A stretch of DNA of 64,000 nucleotides from the NCBI GenBank assembly GCA_009991425.1, contig JAACWH010000034.1:30156-94155 (forward strand), given 5' to 3'. A program made the position numbers and the translations under genes. A model generated the notes under the pieces. The model did not search any database. It was not told the DNA's origin and saw only the letters and a program-made list of their open reading frames with translations. Positions 49,077 to 58,533 of the stretch are shown piece after piece; the first letter of the stretch is position 1; each line of letters starts with the position of its first letter. This DNA comes from Leptospira sp. (GTDB lineage Bacteria > Spirochaetota > Leptospiria > Leptospirales > Leptospiraceae).

Positions 49077-50399
49077 TTAGAATGAAAATACTTGAGAAGT
49101 ATCTTTAGTTAAATACCATTCCTTATAATTCACTCCAGAGGAGATATACCAATCATCAAAGAAAGAGTAAGCATTGTTGATATTTTTCTTTTCCAGAGGC
49201 CAAGAAAATTCACCAGGAATCAAGAATGCCCATGGAAAACCAGCTGGATCTAAATATTTGTCACTGCCATCCGCATTCTTATAAAAACCAAGCCTATGGA
49301 TGTCCAAATTGGTGTTTTTTACATGGATGAATAGATCATAGGGAGCATTTCCCATTTCTAATTTAGGAACAGGGTTGTCTAAGACCAATTCCCACTCAGC
49401 CTTATCGCCGAGAGTAAAACTCTGTCCTTGGTTTGTATTAGATTGAGAAATGGTTGTATTGCTTTCAGGAAGGATCATGAGACTTTCATCTTTTTGCAAA
49501 TAAGATGAATTGGAATAGTATTCGCTACCATTAGGTTTAGTTCTCTTTAAGGTAAGGTTACCAGATACCGATTTGGGAAATTTTATATGTAGAGTATGGT
49601 TGTATCCTGCACCTTTCGCTACATGAGTATAATACCCACGAATACGTGTTATGCGTCCTTGAGAGTCTAAATCTTCTTCATTGAAGACACGAACTATGTA
49701 ATCATTGAAATCTGCATCACCCATCTTAGGAAATAAATCTTCATAACAAACTGTATAAAACGATTCACTTGGGATTCTAAGTTTTGTTGATCTAGTTGCA
49801 TCATTAGGATATTCATCATCTGAATCTTGGATACCATCACCATCTGCATCTTGAATGGGTGGTGCTACCTGAGTAAGCGGGGAGGTAAAAAGATATATAT
49901 CGCGGCTTAATTCAACAACATTGAGAAGGTTTACTTCGAAGAAGTAGTCTTTAGCAAGATAGGTAACTTGCAATTGAACTTTTGGCTCTTCTCGATTGTT
50001 GATGGTAAAAGAACCAGTCACATTCCCTGATTCATCTGTTATCGCTTTGAACACTGCGTTACCTGCGACATCTTGATGATCCAATTCAATAATCTGTACA
50101 AGTGTTCCTGAAATAGGATTGATGAGATCCCGAACTTTGATCCGAAGTGGGTAGGTTGTAGTATTTTCAAAGAGAAAATCGGAACCACCATTGATATCTT
50201 CTATTGTCATAGAGAAGGTAGTTTCATCTGTACTATCTGTCCCAGGTAAACTCTGAGAAGAACCGTCAACAGGAGCAACGGGTTGCAAGATAGCCATTAG
50301 CCATAAATAATTAGGATCTTCTTTCGAAGCACAAGAGAAGGCTAAGCTGAATCCAACAAGCAACAATCCAAGAGACTTAAATTTATTTATATAATTCAT
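49077..50399 (-). CDS. LruC domain-containing lipoprotein
   Basis: Lipobox FSCAS; Ca-binding-like DADGDGIQDSDDEYPND; VCYEDLFPKMGDADFNDYIVRVFNEEDLDSQGRITRIRGYYTHVAKGAGYNHTLHIKFP. Confidence 0.85.
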   Translation of the reverse strand: MNYINKFKSLGLLLVGFSLAFSCASKEDPNYLWLMAILQPVAPVDGSSQSLPGTDSTDETTFSMTIEDINGGSDFLFENTTTYPLRIKVRDLINPISGTLVQIIELDHQDVAGNAVFKAITDESGNVTGSFTINNREEPKVQLQVTYLAKDYFFEVNLLNVVELSRDIYLFTSPLTQVAPPIQDADGDGIQDSDDEYPNDATRSTKLRIPSESFYTVCYEDLFPKMGDADFNDYIVRVFNEEDLDSQGRITRIRGYYTHVAKGAGYNHTLHIKFPKSVSGNLTLKRTKPNGSEYYSNSSYLQKDESLMILPESNTTISQSNTNQGQSFTLGDKAEWELVLDNPVPKLEMGNAPYDLFIHVKNTNLDIHRLGFYKNADGSDKYLDPAGFPWAFLIPGEFSWPLEKKNINNAYSFFDDWYISSGVNYKEWYLTKDTSQVFSF

Positions 50400-50499
50400 C
50401 TTAGTACCTCGTAATTATAATGCTATAAAAAATGCCAAACGGCAATAAGCCAAAAGGCCTAGAATAATAAATTTTTTCCAAAAAATTCGTGGAATCTGA

Positions 50500-52857
50500 A
50501 TGGATTTTAAATCTAATGGAGCAATGGAATCTTTAGGTATCAATTTTCCTTCAGGGGCTTCCCTTAAGATTAAAATATTATCAGTTGATAATTTCCATGA
50601 GATACCAACTATTTCCGAAAAGTTTCTTTCTCCCAATAAAGAGAACCAAGTATTTTGTTATTATCCAGAAGATTCACCGACACGAAGCAATTTGTTAAAT
50701 GCAGTTCAATCCTTTAACAAGAATCAAACTACAATTTTTCCAATAGACCATCGCAGAATTATTAAAAAAGAGTTTTTATATTTCAAAAAGCTTGCTTATT
50801 TTATGCGGCAAAAATCTGAAAAAGGGGACATTCTATTAATTGTTCCTGAGTCTCTCAAGACGGAATTAGAAACCTTACTGCCAATCTTATTTCTAAGACC
50901 TTTGCATGCTTCCCCTGAGCTTGTTCTTCTTCAATTATTCAGCAGAAAAGATATTTTAGAATCAGATCGAATAGTCTGTGAGTATTTGAATTATTTAAAT
51001 CCAAACTATCACATTCCTATCTTATTTAAAAAAATCGAATCAACCAGCAATCTTACTGTACAAAAAGTACATACAAAATTTAGTATTCGATTCAAATTAC
51101 TAGGGATCACTACTATACTCTTGACTTTATCTATTTCGGTTATGATTTATTTTGCTTCGATTTTTTTCAAAGAAACAATTTCCGTAATGATCCAAGATTA
51201 TAACTTAAGTCTTGCTAGGTTACTAGGTGATGTTGTCAAATCTGATATTGAAAATCTCATTTACAGGGCTGATATTTTTACAAATACAAAGATGAACAGC
51301 GCTTCGGGCAATACTAAATCACTTGAAGAGAAATATTTTTTAAATAATCCATCTGTAGTCTCGATTCAGATTTTAAAAAAGGACACAGTTCTAAAGAATT
51401 TTTCTTTTTTCAATTCAAGTTATTTAAAAGATTATCCATTTTCTGAAGATAAGTTCATTTCATTATTAGAAGAAAGAAAGGAATTGCTGAATCGTTCTAA
51501 ACTAGGTTCCGCTTATATTTTAAATATAACTAAATACATAGATTATCCTATGCTTGCTTTAGTCTCTCCTAAGCCAGAGTTAGATGATACAACTACCGTT
51601 CAATTTGTAACACCAAGTTACTTTTTAGATTCCATTCGATCTTCTCAGCAGAGTGATTTTTTTGAGTTGCATATTGTCGATTCCCAAGGAAATAAAATAT
51701 TTTCAACTCAAGATGCATTAGATCTAAGTAATTTTCCTATTATAGAAAAAATGCTATCATCTGGAATAGACAATGGTTCACAAAAGTTTGAACATAAATC
51801 TATCTCTTACCTTGGATCATTTAGAATTATAGATACTTACGGTTTAGGAATAATATCTTCTGTTCCTGAAGAAAAAGCCTTTGAAGCAGTCTACAGAATC
51901 CAAAATCAAAATTTACTTCTATTGATCATGACTTTATCTCTTGCATTTCTTTTAGTTTACCTCTTTGCCAAAACCCTTTCAATTCCTATTATTCGCCTAG
52001 TCTCTGCTACAGAAAAAATAGAGAAAGGTATCTTTGAACTGGATATTGAACCGACAACAAATGATGAAATTGGCATGCTTACTTCTTCCTTCAAACATAT
52101 GGCGAGTGGACTCTTAGAGAGACAGAGAATTAAAGAGGAGTTTGGAAAGTTTGTAAATCCTGAGATTGCGGAAAGGGCGCTTAAGGGAGAAATAATGTTA
52201 GGTGGCGAGAAGAAGAATTGCACTGTATTTTTTTCAGATATACGAAGCTTCACCGCTATGAGTGAGTCCAAAGAACCTGAAGAAGTCGTAGAAATCCTAA
52301 ATGAATATTTTACTCAGATGGTAGATTGCGTTCATCTAACAGGTGGCATAGTGGATAAGTTTATAGGTGATGCTGTAATGGCTCATTGGGGAGCGGTAGT
52401 TTCGAATCAATCTGATCCCAAGAATGCTGTGGACTCAGCTCTTCTGATGAGGAAGGCATTAATTTCCTTAAATGAAAAGTTAGTAAGAGAAGGAAATAAT
52501 CCCATTCGAATAGGATGTGGAATCAATTCGGGACCAGTGATTGCAGGTCAAATAGGATCACAAAAGCGCTTAGAATTTACAGTAATTGGTGATGCAGTGA
52601 ATCTCGCTTCACGTGTGGAATATTTAAATAAAGATTTCGGTACTGATATTCTTATCTCAGAAAGCACCTATTTGCAATTAGATGGTGAATATGATTGTCT
52701 GCCCATGAAAGAAATCATGGTAAGAGGAAAGGAGAAGCCTCAACAAACTTATGCAGTTCTCGGGAAAGTATCTGATAGCAGTCGACCTAAAGATCTAGCG
52801 AGCCTAAGAATTTTAGTAGGCATTCCAAATATACAGAATGAAGAGAATTATGAGTAA
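50500..52857 (+). CDS. Class III adenylate/guanylate cyclase with N-terminal cytoplasmic domain, periplasmic sensor and HAMP
   Basis: TM helix LLGITTILLTLSISVMIYFASIFF, HAMP-like LFAKTLSIPIIRLVSATEKIEKG, cyclase CTVFFSDIRSFTAMSE, GGIVDKFIGDAVMAHWGA, GCGINSGPVIAGQIGSQKRLEFTVIGDAVNLASRVE. Confidence 0.93.
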   Translation: MDFKSNGAMESLGINFPSGASLKIKILSVDNFHEIPTISEKFLSPNKENQVFCYYPEDSPTRSNLLNAVQSFNKNQTTIFPIDHRRIIKKEFLYFKKLAYFMRQKSEKGDILLIVPESLKTELETLLPILFLRPLHASPELVLLQLFSRKDILESDRIVCEYLNYLNPNYHIPILFKKIESTSNLTVQKVHTKFSIRFKLLGITTILLTLSISVMIYFASIFFKETISVMIQDYNLSLARLLGDVVKSDIENLIYRADIFTNTKMNSASGNTKSLEEKYFLNNPSVVSIQILKKDTVLKNFSFFNSSYLKDYPFSEDKFISLLEERKELLNRSKLGSAYILNITKYIDYPMLALVSPKPELDDTTTVQFVTPSYFLDSIRSSQQSDFFELHIVDSQGNKIFSTQDALDLSNFPIIEKMLSSGIDNGSQKFEHKSISYLGSFRIIDTYGLGIISSVPEEKAFEAVYRIQNQNLLLLIMTLSLAFLLVYLFAKTLSIPIIRLVSATEKIEKGIFELDIEPTTNDEIGMLTSSFKHMASGLLERQRIKEEFGKFVNPEIAERALKGEIMLGGEKKNCTVFFSDIRSFTAMSESKEPEEVVEILNEYFTQMVDCVHLTGGIVDKFIGDAVMAHWGAVVSNQSDPKNAVDSALLMRKALISLNEKLVREGNNPIRIGCGINSGPVIAGQIGSQKRLEFTVIGDAVNLASRVEYLNKDFGTDILISESTYLQLDGEYDCLPMKEIMVRGKEKPQQTYAVLGKVSDSSRPKDLASLRILVGIPNIQNEENYE

Positions 52858-54421
52858 ATTAAAAATTTCCATATTTTCAAACTTAGAGCTCAATTTAAGG
52901 GATTGGATAGTAATTTTACTATCTTTGAGTATTTTTACTGTTAGCTTAGTCTTATTCGTATTTATAGATTTACAAAACAATGATTCCAATAGAGAAATAG
53001 TTGGAACTGTAGTCTATAGAAATCGTGTAGCTCAAAGAAGAAACTCTTCCTCATCTATCTGGTCGGATGTTGTTCAGAAAGAGCAAGTGAGAAATTTTGA
53101 TTCCATCCGTACTGATGAATTAGCTGAAGCAATTATTAATTTGAATTCTGGAACAAGAATCGAATTAGATCCTTTTAGTATGATCGTATTGAATATAATC
53201 AATGATGAAGTAGAAATTCAACTGCTTCGTGGTTCCTTAGTCGTTGATCCAAACAATAAAGATAATATTAAAATTCGGAAGGGGGAAGAAACTTCTATAT
53301 ATTTTAAGCAACTCATTCGTATCTTTGGAAATGAATCTGATTTGATTCAAATATTCTCAAATGGAAAAATTGAAATCCAAACTTTAAAAGAAAAAAATCT
53401 TTATTCGGAAAGACATTTGATTGAATTAGATAAAGCAGAAATTCAAGACTTAGGCGAAACTCTTGAGACTATATCACCTACAGATAATTCTAGATATTTT
53501 GTTGGATCAAAGGAATCTCTCAATATACAATTTCTCTGGAAAAATGAAGAATCTGAGAACCAAGAATTTATACTTTCCTCTGATCCTTTCTTCCGAGAAA
53601 TATTATTTAAACAAACAACGAATAAACCTTTTCTTAAGTTATTACTCTCCGACGGAAATTATTACTGGAAAGTTAAGGCTAGTAATACCGCTTCATTGAC
53701 AAAGCGATTTAAGATAAAATCTCTTGAAGAAATTAAAAGTATTAGTCCATTAGAAAATGAGGAAATAAGCTTAGATAGTTCAGAGTTTGTTCCTTTCTCT
53801 TGGAATGAATCAGAACTTGCTAGTGATTATAAATTAATTATTTCCAAAGATCCACAGAATAAGGAAACCTTTTTGGAAAAAACTTCACTTCGCAACTCTT
53901 TATCACTCTCCCTACCAAGTGGAGATTATTCTTGGAAAGTTATAGGGAATGGTTCCCTTCCTGGATCCAGTACAAGCTCTGAATGGAAAAGGTTTAAAGT
54001 TGTGATTTTGGAGCCTGAGCAAGAGAAAGTTGTAGAAATTCAAACATCTGAAGTCAAAGAAAATGTGAAAATTGTTCAATCCCCTAAATCTCAAGAGGAA
54101 CTAAGCAAACCAAAACCAATTTATCCTCTCTCTGTTGTGGATATGGCGAATAAAGATCGTTTGGTGTTCCGATGGAACAAAGTTTCCTCAGCACAGAAAT
54201 ATGAGTTTATATTAAGAGAAGGGAATTCGGAAGGAAAGGAATTAATTCGAAAATTCCTCAATACTAACCAATTTATCCTCAATGATCTTACTCTTCTTGA
54301 CATAGGAAATTTTTCATGGGAAGTTAGGGCTGTAGCAAGTGACCAAGAATCACTTAGTTCAGGAAATATACAATTTCGAATCATACTTTCTAGTGAATTA
54401 GAAGCACCGGTGATCGAATAA
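52838..54421 (+). CDS. FecR domain-containing membrane protein
   Basis: FDSIRTDELAEAIINLNSGTRIELDPFSMIVLNIINDEVEIQLLRGSLVVD plus repeated FnIII-like PLEN..FSW..V..A.KYEFIL segments. Confidence 0.8.
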   Translation: MKRIMSKLKISIFSNLELNLRDWIVILLSLSIFTVSLVLFVFIDLQNNDSNREIVGTVVYRNRVAQRRNSSSSIWSDVVQKEQVRNFDSIRTDELAEAIINLNSGTRIELDPFSMIVLNIINDEVEIQLLRGSLVVDPNNKDNIKIRKGEETSIYFKQLIRIFGNESDLIQIFSNGKIEIQTLKEKNLYSERHLIELDKAEIQDLGETLETISPTDNSRYFVGSKESLNIQFLWKNEESENQEFILSSDPFFREILFKQTTNKPFLKLLLSDGNYYWKVKASNTASLTKRFKIKSLEEIKSISPLENEEISLDSSEFVPFSWNESELASDYKLIISKDPQNKETFLEKTSLRNSLSLSLPSGDYSWKVIGNGSLPGSSTSSEWKRFKVVILEPEQEKVVEIQTSEVKENVKIVQSPKSQEELSKPKPIYPLSVVDMANKDRLVFRWNKVSSAQKYEFILREGNSEGKELIRKFLNTNQFILNDLTLLDIGNFSWEVRAVASDQESLSSGNIQFRIILSSELEAPVIE

Positions 54422-55222
54422 ATGAAGATACTAAAACTTTTAATTCTATTTTCTTTGTTTATAGTTCAATTCGAACTCATAGCCCAAGAAAAGGACTTCG
54501 TTATTAGGTGGAAAGAAGTATCAGGAAACAAAGGTTATGTTGTAAAAATTAAAAGCGACAATTTCCAAAAAGATTTGCCGACCGAAACAAATTCTGCAAA
54601 TCTTTCATTGAAACCAGGTAAATATTTTATCCAAGTTGCAGCCAAGAACCGATTTGGGAAGCCTGGAAAATTTTCAGAAGCAAAAGAAATTATGATTCAC
54701 AAAGATTCTAATAAAGAAATCGATCTGGCTCAGGATAAATCAATAGAACAAATTTCTCCAGAAACCATGGTAGGATTCTCAAATTACCAATCTTGGATTC
54801 CAGGTTATATTCAATATAAGAAAGAGAACTGGATGGATGCAAGTCTCTATTGGATAGCCATGCCAAGTTTAGCTTATATTGGTTATTCGGAAAAACTCCG
54901 GGGCGATAGAATTGCAAGTGATGTATGGAATGATCCAGTTAATTTGTATTTCATTCTTCAGAATCGTTCCCCATTAGAAGTATTCTATTTTAGAGATAGG
55001 CGAGAGACAGAGAAACTTAAATACGATACAGCACAGATTAACCAAAAATATATAGGCGCAGGATTGTTCTTATTCTATGCTATTCACTGGGCTGATTTAT
55101 ACTTTTTCAATGGGGAAGGTATAATTAAAAGCTTTTCTTCGTCTAATCGAGAACAAGCTAACATGGGATTTGACCATATAACAGGAATAGAATTTCAATG
55201 GAGATTTAATACAAATCAATGA
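54422..55222 (+). CDS. Hypothetical secreted protein with FnIII-like N-terminal segment
   Basis: Signal peptide; FVIRWKEVSGNKGYVVKIKSDNFQKDLPTETNSANLSLKPGKYFIQVAAKNRFGKPGKFSE; starts right after the upstream stop. Confidence 0.65.
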   Translation: MKILKLLILFSLFIVQFELIAQEKDFVIRWKEVSGNKGYVVKIKSDNFQKDLPTETNSANLSLKPGKYFIQVAAKNRFGKPGKFSEAKEIMIHKDSNKEIDLAQDKSIEQISPETMVGFSNYQSWIPGYIQYKKENWMDASLYWIAMPSLAYIGYSEKLRGDRIASDVWNDPVNLYFILQNRSPLEVFYFRDRRETEKLKYDTAQINQKYIGAGLFLFYAIHWADLYFFNGEGIIKSFSSSNREQANMGFDHITGIEFQWRFNTNQ

Positions 55223-56301
55223 GAAGAATTCCTAATATTATAATTATCTCATCTATATTAATTGGATCTATTCCAATATTGGGCTATGCTCTCGTCGCCC
55301 TTTCAAAAACGATTCCATTTTATGATTTTTCAAGAATTCTCCACCATTATAATATATTTCAGATCTTGTTCAATGTGTTCTTATTTGCAGTTGCAATCGG
55401 AATGCTTAAAATCCAAAAATGGTCTTTTGTTAGTTTTATTATTTTAGGAGTTTGTTTCCTATTCTATTCGATTTTTCTTATATTCTTTTCTTGGTTTGGT
55501 TTTCTTTCTTATAACTTCCATATCTCTGATTATACAATTCTTTTATTCTTAATATCAATTCTAATTGCTTCTCTTGCTTATATCATAAGGAAAGAATTGG
55601 CAATGCCCTACCTTTCAATTTTGGGTAGAGGCTGGAGACTCTCCAGACGTGAGTCCTTGCCTATTAAGATTGAATGGAGCTATGAGCTTGGGTTAGCTGG
55701 TTATGGCTTAACTGAAAATATTTCTTCTAAAGGATGCTTATTGCCTCTCTCAGAATCCATGGTCATGGTGTTTCTTCCTGATGCAAAGATAGAGATGAAA
55801 CTCTATTTCGTTGATGAAAATATTGTAAAGGTTATTCCTGTTATTGGAACTGTATTGAGAATTGAAGAGACAATTTCACGAGATAAAGTTGAGGAATCAC
55901 TTGTAAAAGCGGGAATACTTTTTGAATATGTACAAGGAAAAACAGACGAAAAATGGGTTTTGAATTTTCTAAATGAAAAATATTCAGCTCGCTACTTAAC
56001 TGATTTAAATGCTAACTTAGAATATAACAAGATATTTAAATCAACTAAAATGTTCAATTTATCTAGAACTGGAATGTATCTAATTTCAAATGAAATGCTA
56101 GCCGCGAAAGAGGAAGTCACAATCGAATTTCATACTATGCTTGGCGGAGTTTCATGCGGTGGAGAAGTTGTTTGGAGTAATCCAAAAGGATTATTTGATA
56201 AGCCGCCTGGATTTGGAATTAAAATCACGAAAGTTAGGAATTTATTCAAATTTTATATATATTTATTTTTCTTAGCTTATCTGGATGAAATAAGAAGATA
56301 A
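55219..56301 (+). CDS. Membrane protein with probable tandem PilZ-like domains
   Basis: N-terminal TM helices, then SRRESLPIKIEWSYELGLAGYGLTENISSKGCLLPL and NANLEYNKIFKSTKMFNLSRTGMYLIS...GGVSCGGEVVWSNPKG...PPGFGIKI. Confidence 0.7.
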   Translation: MRRIPNIIIISSILIGSIPILGYALVALSKTIPFYDFSRILHHYNIFQILFNVFLFAVAIGMLKIQKWSFVSFIILGVCFLFYSIFLIFFSWFGFLSYNFHISDYTILLFLISILIASLAYIIRKELAMPYLSILGRGWRLSRRESLPIKIEWSYELGLAGYGLTENISSKGCLLPLSESMVMVFLPDAKIEMKLYFVDENIVKVIPVIGTVLRIEETISRDKVEESLVKAGILFEYVQGKTDEKWVLNFLNEKYSARYLTDLNANLEYNKIFKSTKMFNLSRTGMYLISNEMLAAKEEVTIEFHTMLGGVSCGGEVVWSNPKGLFDKPPGFGIKITKVRNLFKFYIYLFFLAYLDEIRR

Positions 56302-56303
56302 TT

Positions 56304-58376
56304 TTGAAAAAATCGATTCATTTGAATTCATTCTCTATTTTCATTATATCAATCTTTTCAATTTTAATATTAATTTTTATCTTTGCATTAATAATTAATT
56401 CAAATCAAAGCGGTTTGAATAAATCTCATCTAGAGGCAATAGATAAGCCAATGATATTTCACCTCTCTGATCCAGTAAGCTCTTTAGAGCAAATTAGGGT
56501 TTTAGAAAATTCTAATTGGACAGAATTAACGACATCTAAACTACCATATGGATATTCAAATGATGTAATTTGGATGAAAATAATTATTGATAATCCTAGT
56601 AATGACTTAGTAGAAGCAGTAAATTTACTTGATCTATCAAGTTTAGATTCTATAGAACAATTCCATTATGAAAATGGAATTTTAAAAAATTCCTTAAAGC
56701 AAGGAGATACTTTTCCATATAATGATAGATTAATTAAAACAAGATATTTTTCTTTTCCAATTTCTCTAGAAAGGAATTCAGAAAATACTATATACCTAAG
56801 AATTCAATCTTCCGCATCCTTGAACTCTAAGATATTATTGCTAGATAAGAATCATTTTACGGAATATACTTCTCGAGATAATTTATTCTTTGGTTTATTT
56901 TTCGGATTTTCTATAGCAATTTTAATTTATAATGTTATTATTCTAGCTTTTACTAGTGAGTTTAGTTTTTTACTCTCAGGGTTAACTTTACTATTATATT
57001 TCTTATCTGTATTTGTGGGTTATGGGTTTGGATATATGTATTTGTATGCAGATTATCCGATCATTCAATCACGCGCTTATCTCTCTTTTAATATAGTTAC
57101 GAATATTTCTATGATTTATCTTTTTTCGAGAATCTTAGCTCTAAATGAAAATTCACCTAAGATAAAAATGTTTTTAATTAGTTTAAAGTTTTCCTTACTG
57201 ATTCTGCTGGCTTTACATATTTATCAGCCTCAATATATAATTTATAATCTTGCTCACACATTTAATTTGATTTCAATTTTATCACTTACTGGATTTAGTT
57301 TTTTTACTCTTAAAAAAGATAATATAATTAAATATTATTTTATTGCTTTATCAATTTTATTTATAGGATTTCTTCCTATCATTTTATCTTTAGCAGGATT
57401 TGATGTAGGAGATGATTTTTCTTACTACTCTTTTCTTTTTAGTTCATCCTTTATCCTAATTATCGTTACTGCGGGAATGGGTCGAAAAGTTTATAATTAT
57501 AAATCGGAAAGAGACCATTTTGTCCTTCGTTTACTTCGCAAGCAGAAACAATACAATAGAAACCTAGAAAGAAAAGTTAAAGAAAAGACTTCTGAACTAT
57601 CACTCAATTTACAAAATCTTTCTAATGATCTTGAACTTGCGCGTTCCATACAACTTGCCACCTTACCTAATTTGGAGAGTTTCGTTATTCCTAATTTTCA
57701 AATAGCAGGTTCCTTCCTCCCACGTGATCGAGTGGGTGGTGATTTATATGATTTATCTATAATGGATGATGGAAGGATTAGAGCATTCGTTTGTGATGTA
57801 ACTGGACATGGAATTCAGGCTGCCTTAGTAACTATGTCTATTCGCGCGGAACTAGATCGAATTAAGAAAAGAGATATGCCTATTGAAAAAATTTTAAGAC
57901 AGATAAATCGAACGATAATCGCATCCTTTTCAGATTCTCCTCTCTATGCCTCTGCAATTTTTGTAGAAATTGACCGAAAAAACCAGAAACTCCGTTACGC
58001 TTCGGCCGGCCATCCAGACCAATACTTGATAACTAAAGAAGAGACTATTGTCTTAGTGCCTCAATCTAGAATTTTAGGAATTCATGATGATACTGAATTA
58101 TTTTCGCAAGAGATTAGCATAACAAAGCCATATTCGCTCTATCTCTTTACGGATGGAATTTTTGAATCTTTCAACAATGAGAAAGAAGTTTTTGGAGAAG
58201 AACGTTTCCGGGATATTTTAGAAAAGCAAACAGAAGGTGATCTGCAAGATAAGCTCAACGATGTTTATACATACTTATTCGATTTTGTTGCAGATACTGG
58301 GTTCCAAGATGATGTAACAATGCTTTTTCTCAGAGATGATGAAAAATTTCATCCTAAAAATCTAGATCTAAAGTAG
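56304..58376 (+). CDS. 7TM-DISM sensor fused to SpoIIE/PP2C-family phosphatase
   Basis: Same architecture as 39812-41878: FGLFFGFSIAILIYNVIILAFTSE; LPRDRVGGDLYDLSIM, FVCDVTGHGIQAALV, FTDGIFESFN, GFQDDVTML. Confidence 0.88.
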   Translation: MKKSIHLNSFSIFIISIFSILILIFIFALIINSNQSGLNKSHLEAIDKPMIFHLSDPVSSLEQIRVLENSNWTELTTSKLPYGYSNDVIWMKIIIDNPSNDLVEAVNLLDLSSLDSIEQFHYENGILKNSLKQGDTFPYNDRLIKTRYFSFPISLERNSENTIYLRIQSSASLNSKILLLDKNHFTEYTSRDNLFFGLFFGFSIAILIYNVIILAFTSEFSFLLSGLTLLLYFLSVFVGYGFGYMYLYADYPIIQSRAYLSFNIVTNISMIYLFSRILALNENSPKIKMFLISLKFSLLILLALHIYQPQYIIYNLAHTFNLISILSLTGFSFFTLKKDNIIKYYFIALSILFIGFLPIILSLAGFDVGDDFSYYSFLFSSSFILIIVTAGMGRKVYNYKSERDHFVLRLLRKQKQYNRNLERKVKEKTSELSLNLQNLSNDLELARSIQLATLPNLESFVIPNFQIAGSFLPRDRVGGDLYDLSIMDDGRIRAFVCDVTGHGIQAALVTMSIRAELDRIKKRDMPIEKILRQINRTIIASFSDSPLYASAIFVEIDRKNQKLRYASAGHPDQYLITKEETIVLVPQSRILGIHDDTELFSQEISITKPYSLYLFTDGIFESFNNEKEVFGEERFRDILEKQTEGDLQDKLNDVYTYLFDFVADTGFQDDVTMLFLRDDEKFHPKNLDLK

Positions 58377-58533
58377 CAATAGTTGATGCAATCTGATATT
58401 TGTTCTCTTTTTAATCTTGGCAATTATTTCAATTCCTTGACGAAAGAGGTGCAGAAATAAGTCTGAAATTTATAGCCTATCTTATCGCTATAAAATAAAT
58501 TTGGCTCAATCGAAGCCATAGGAGTGTTGTATT

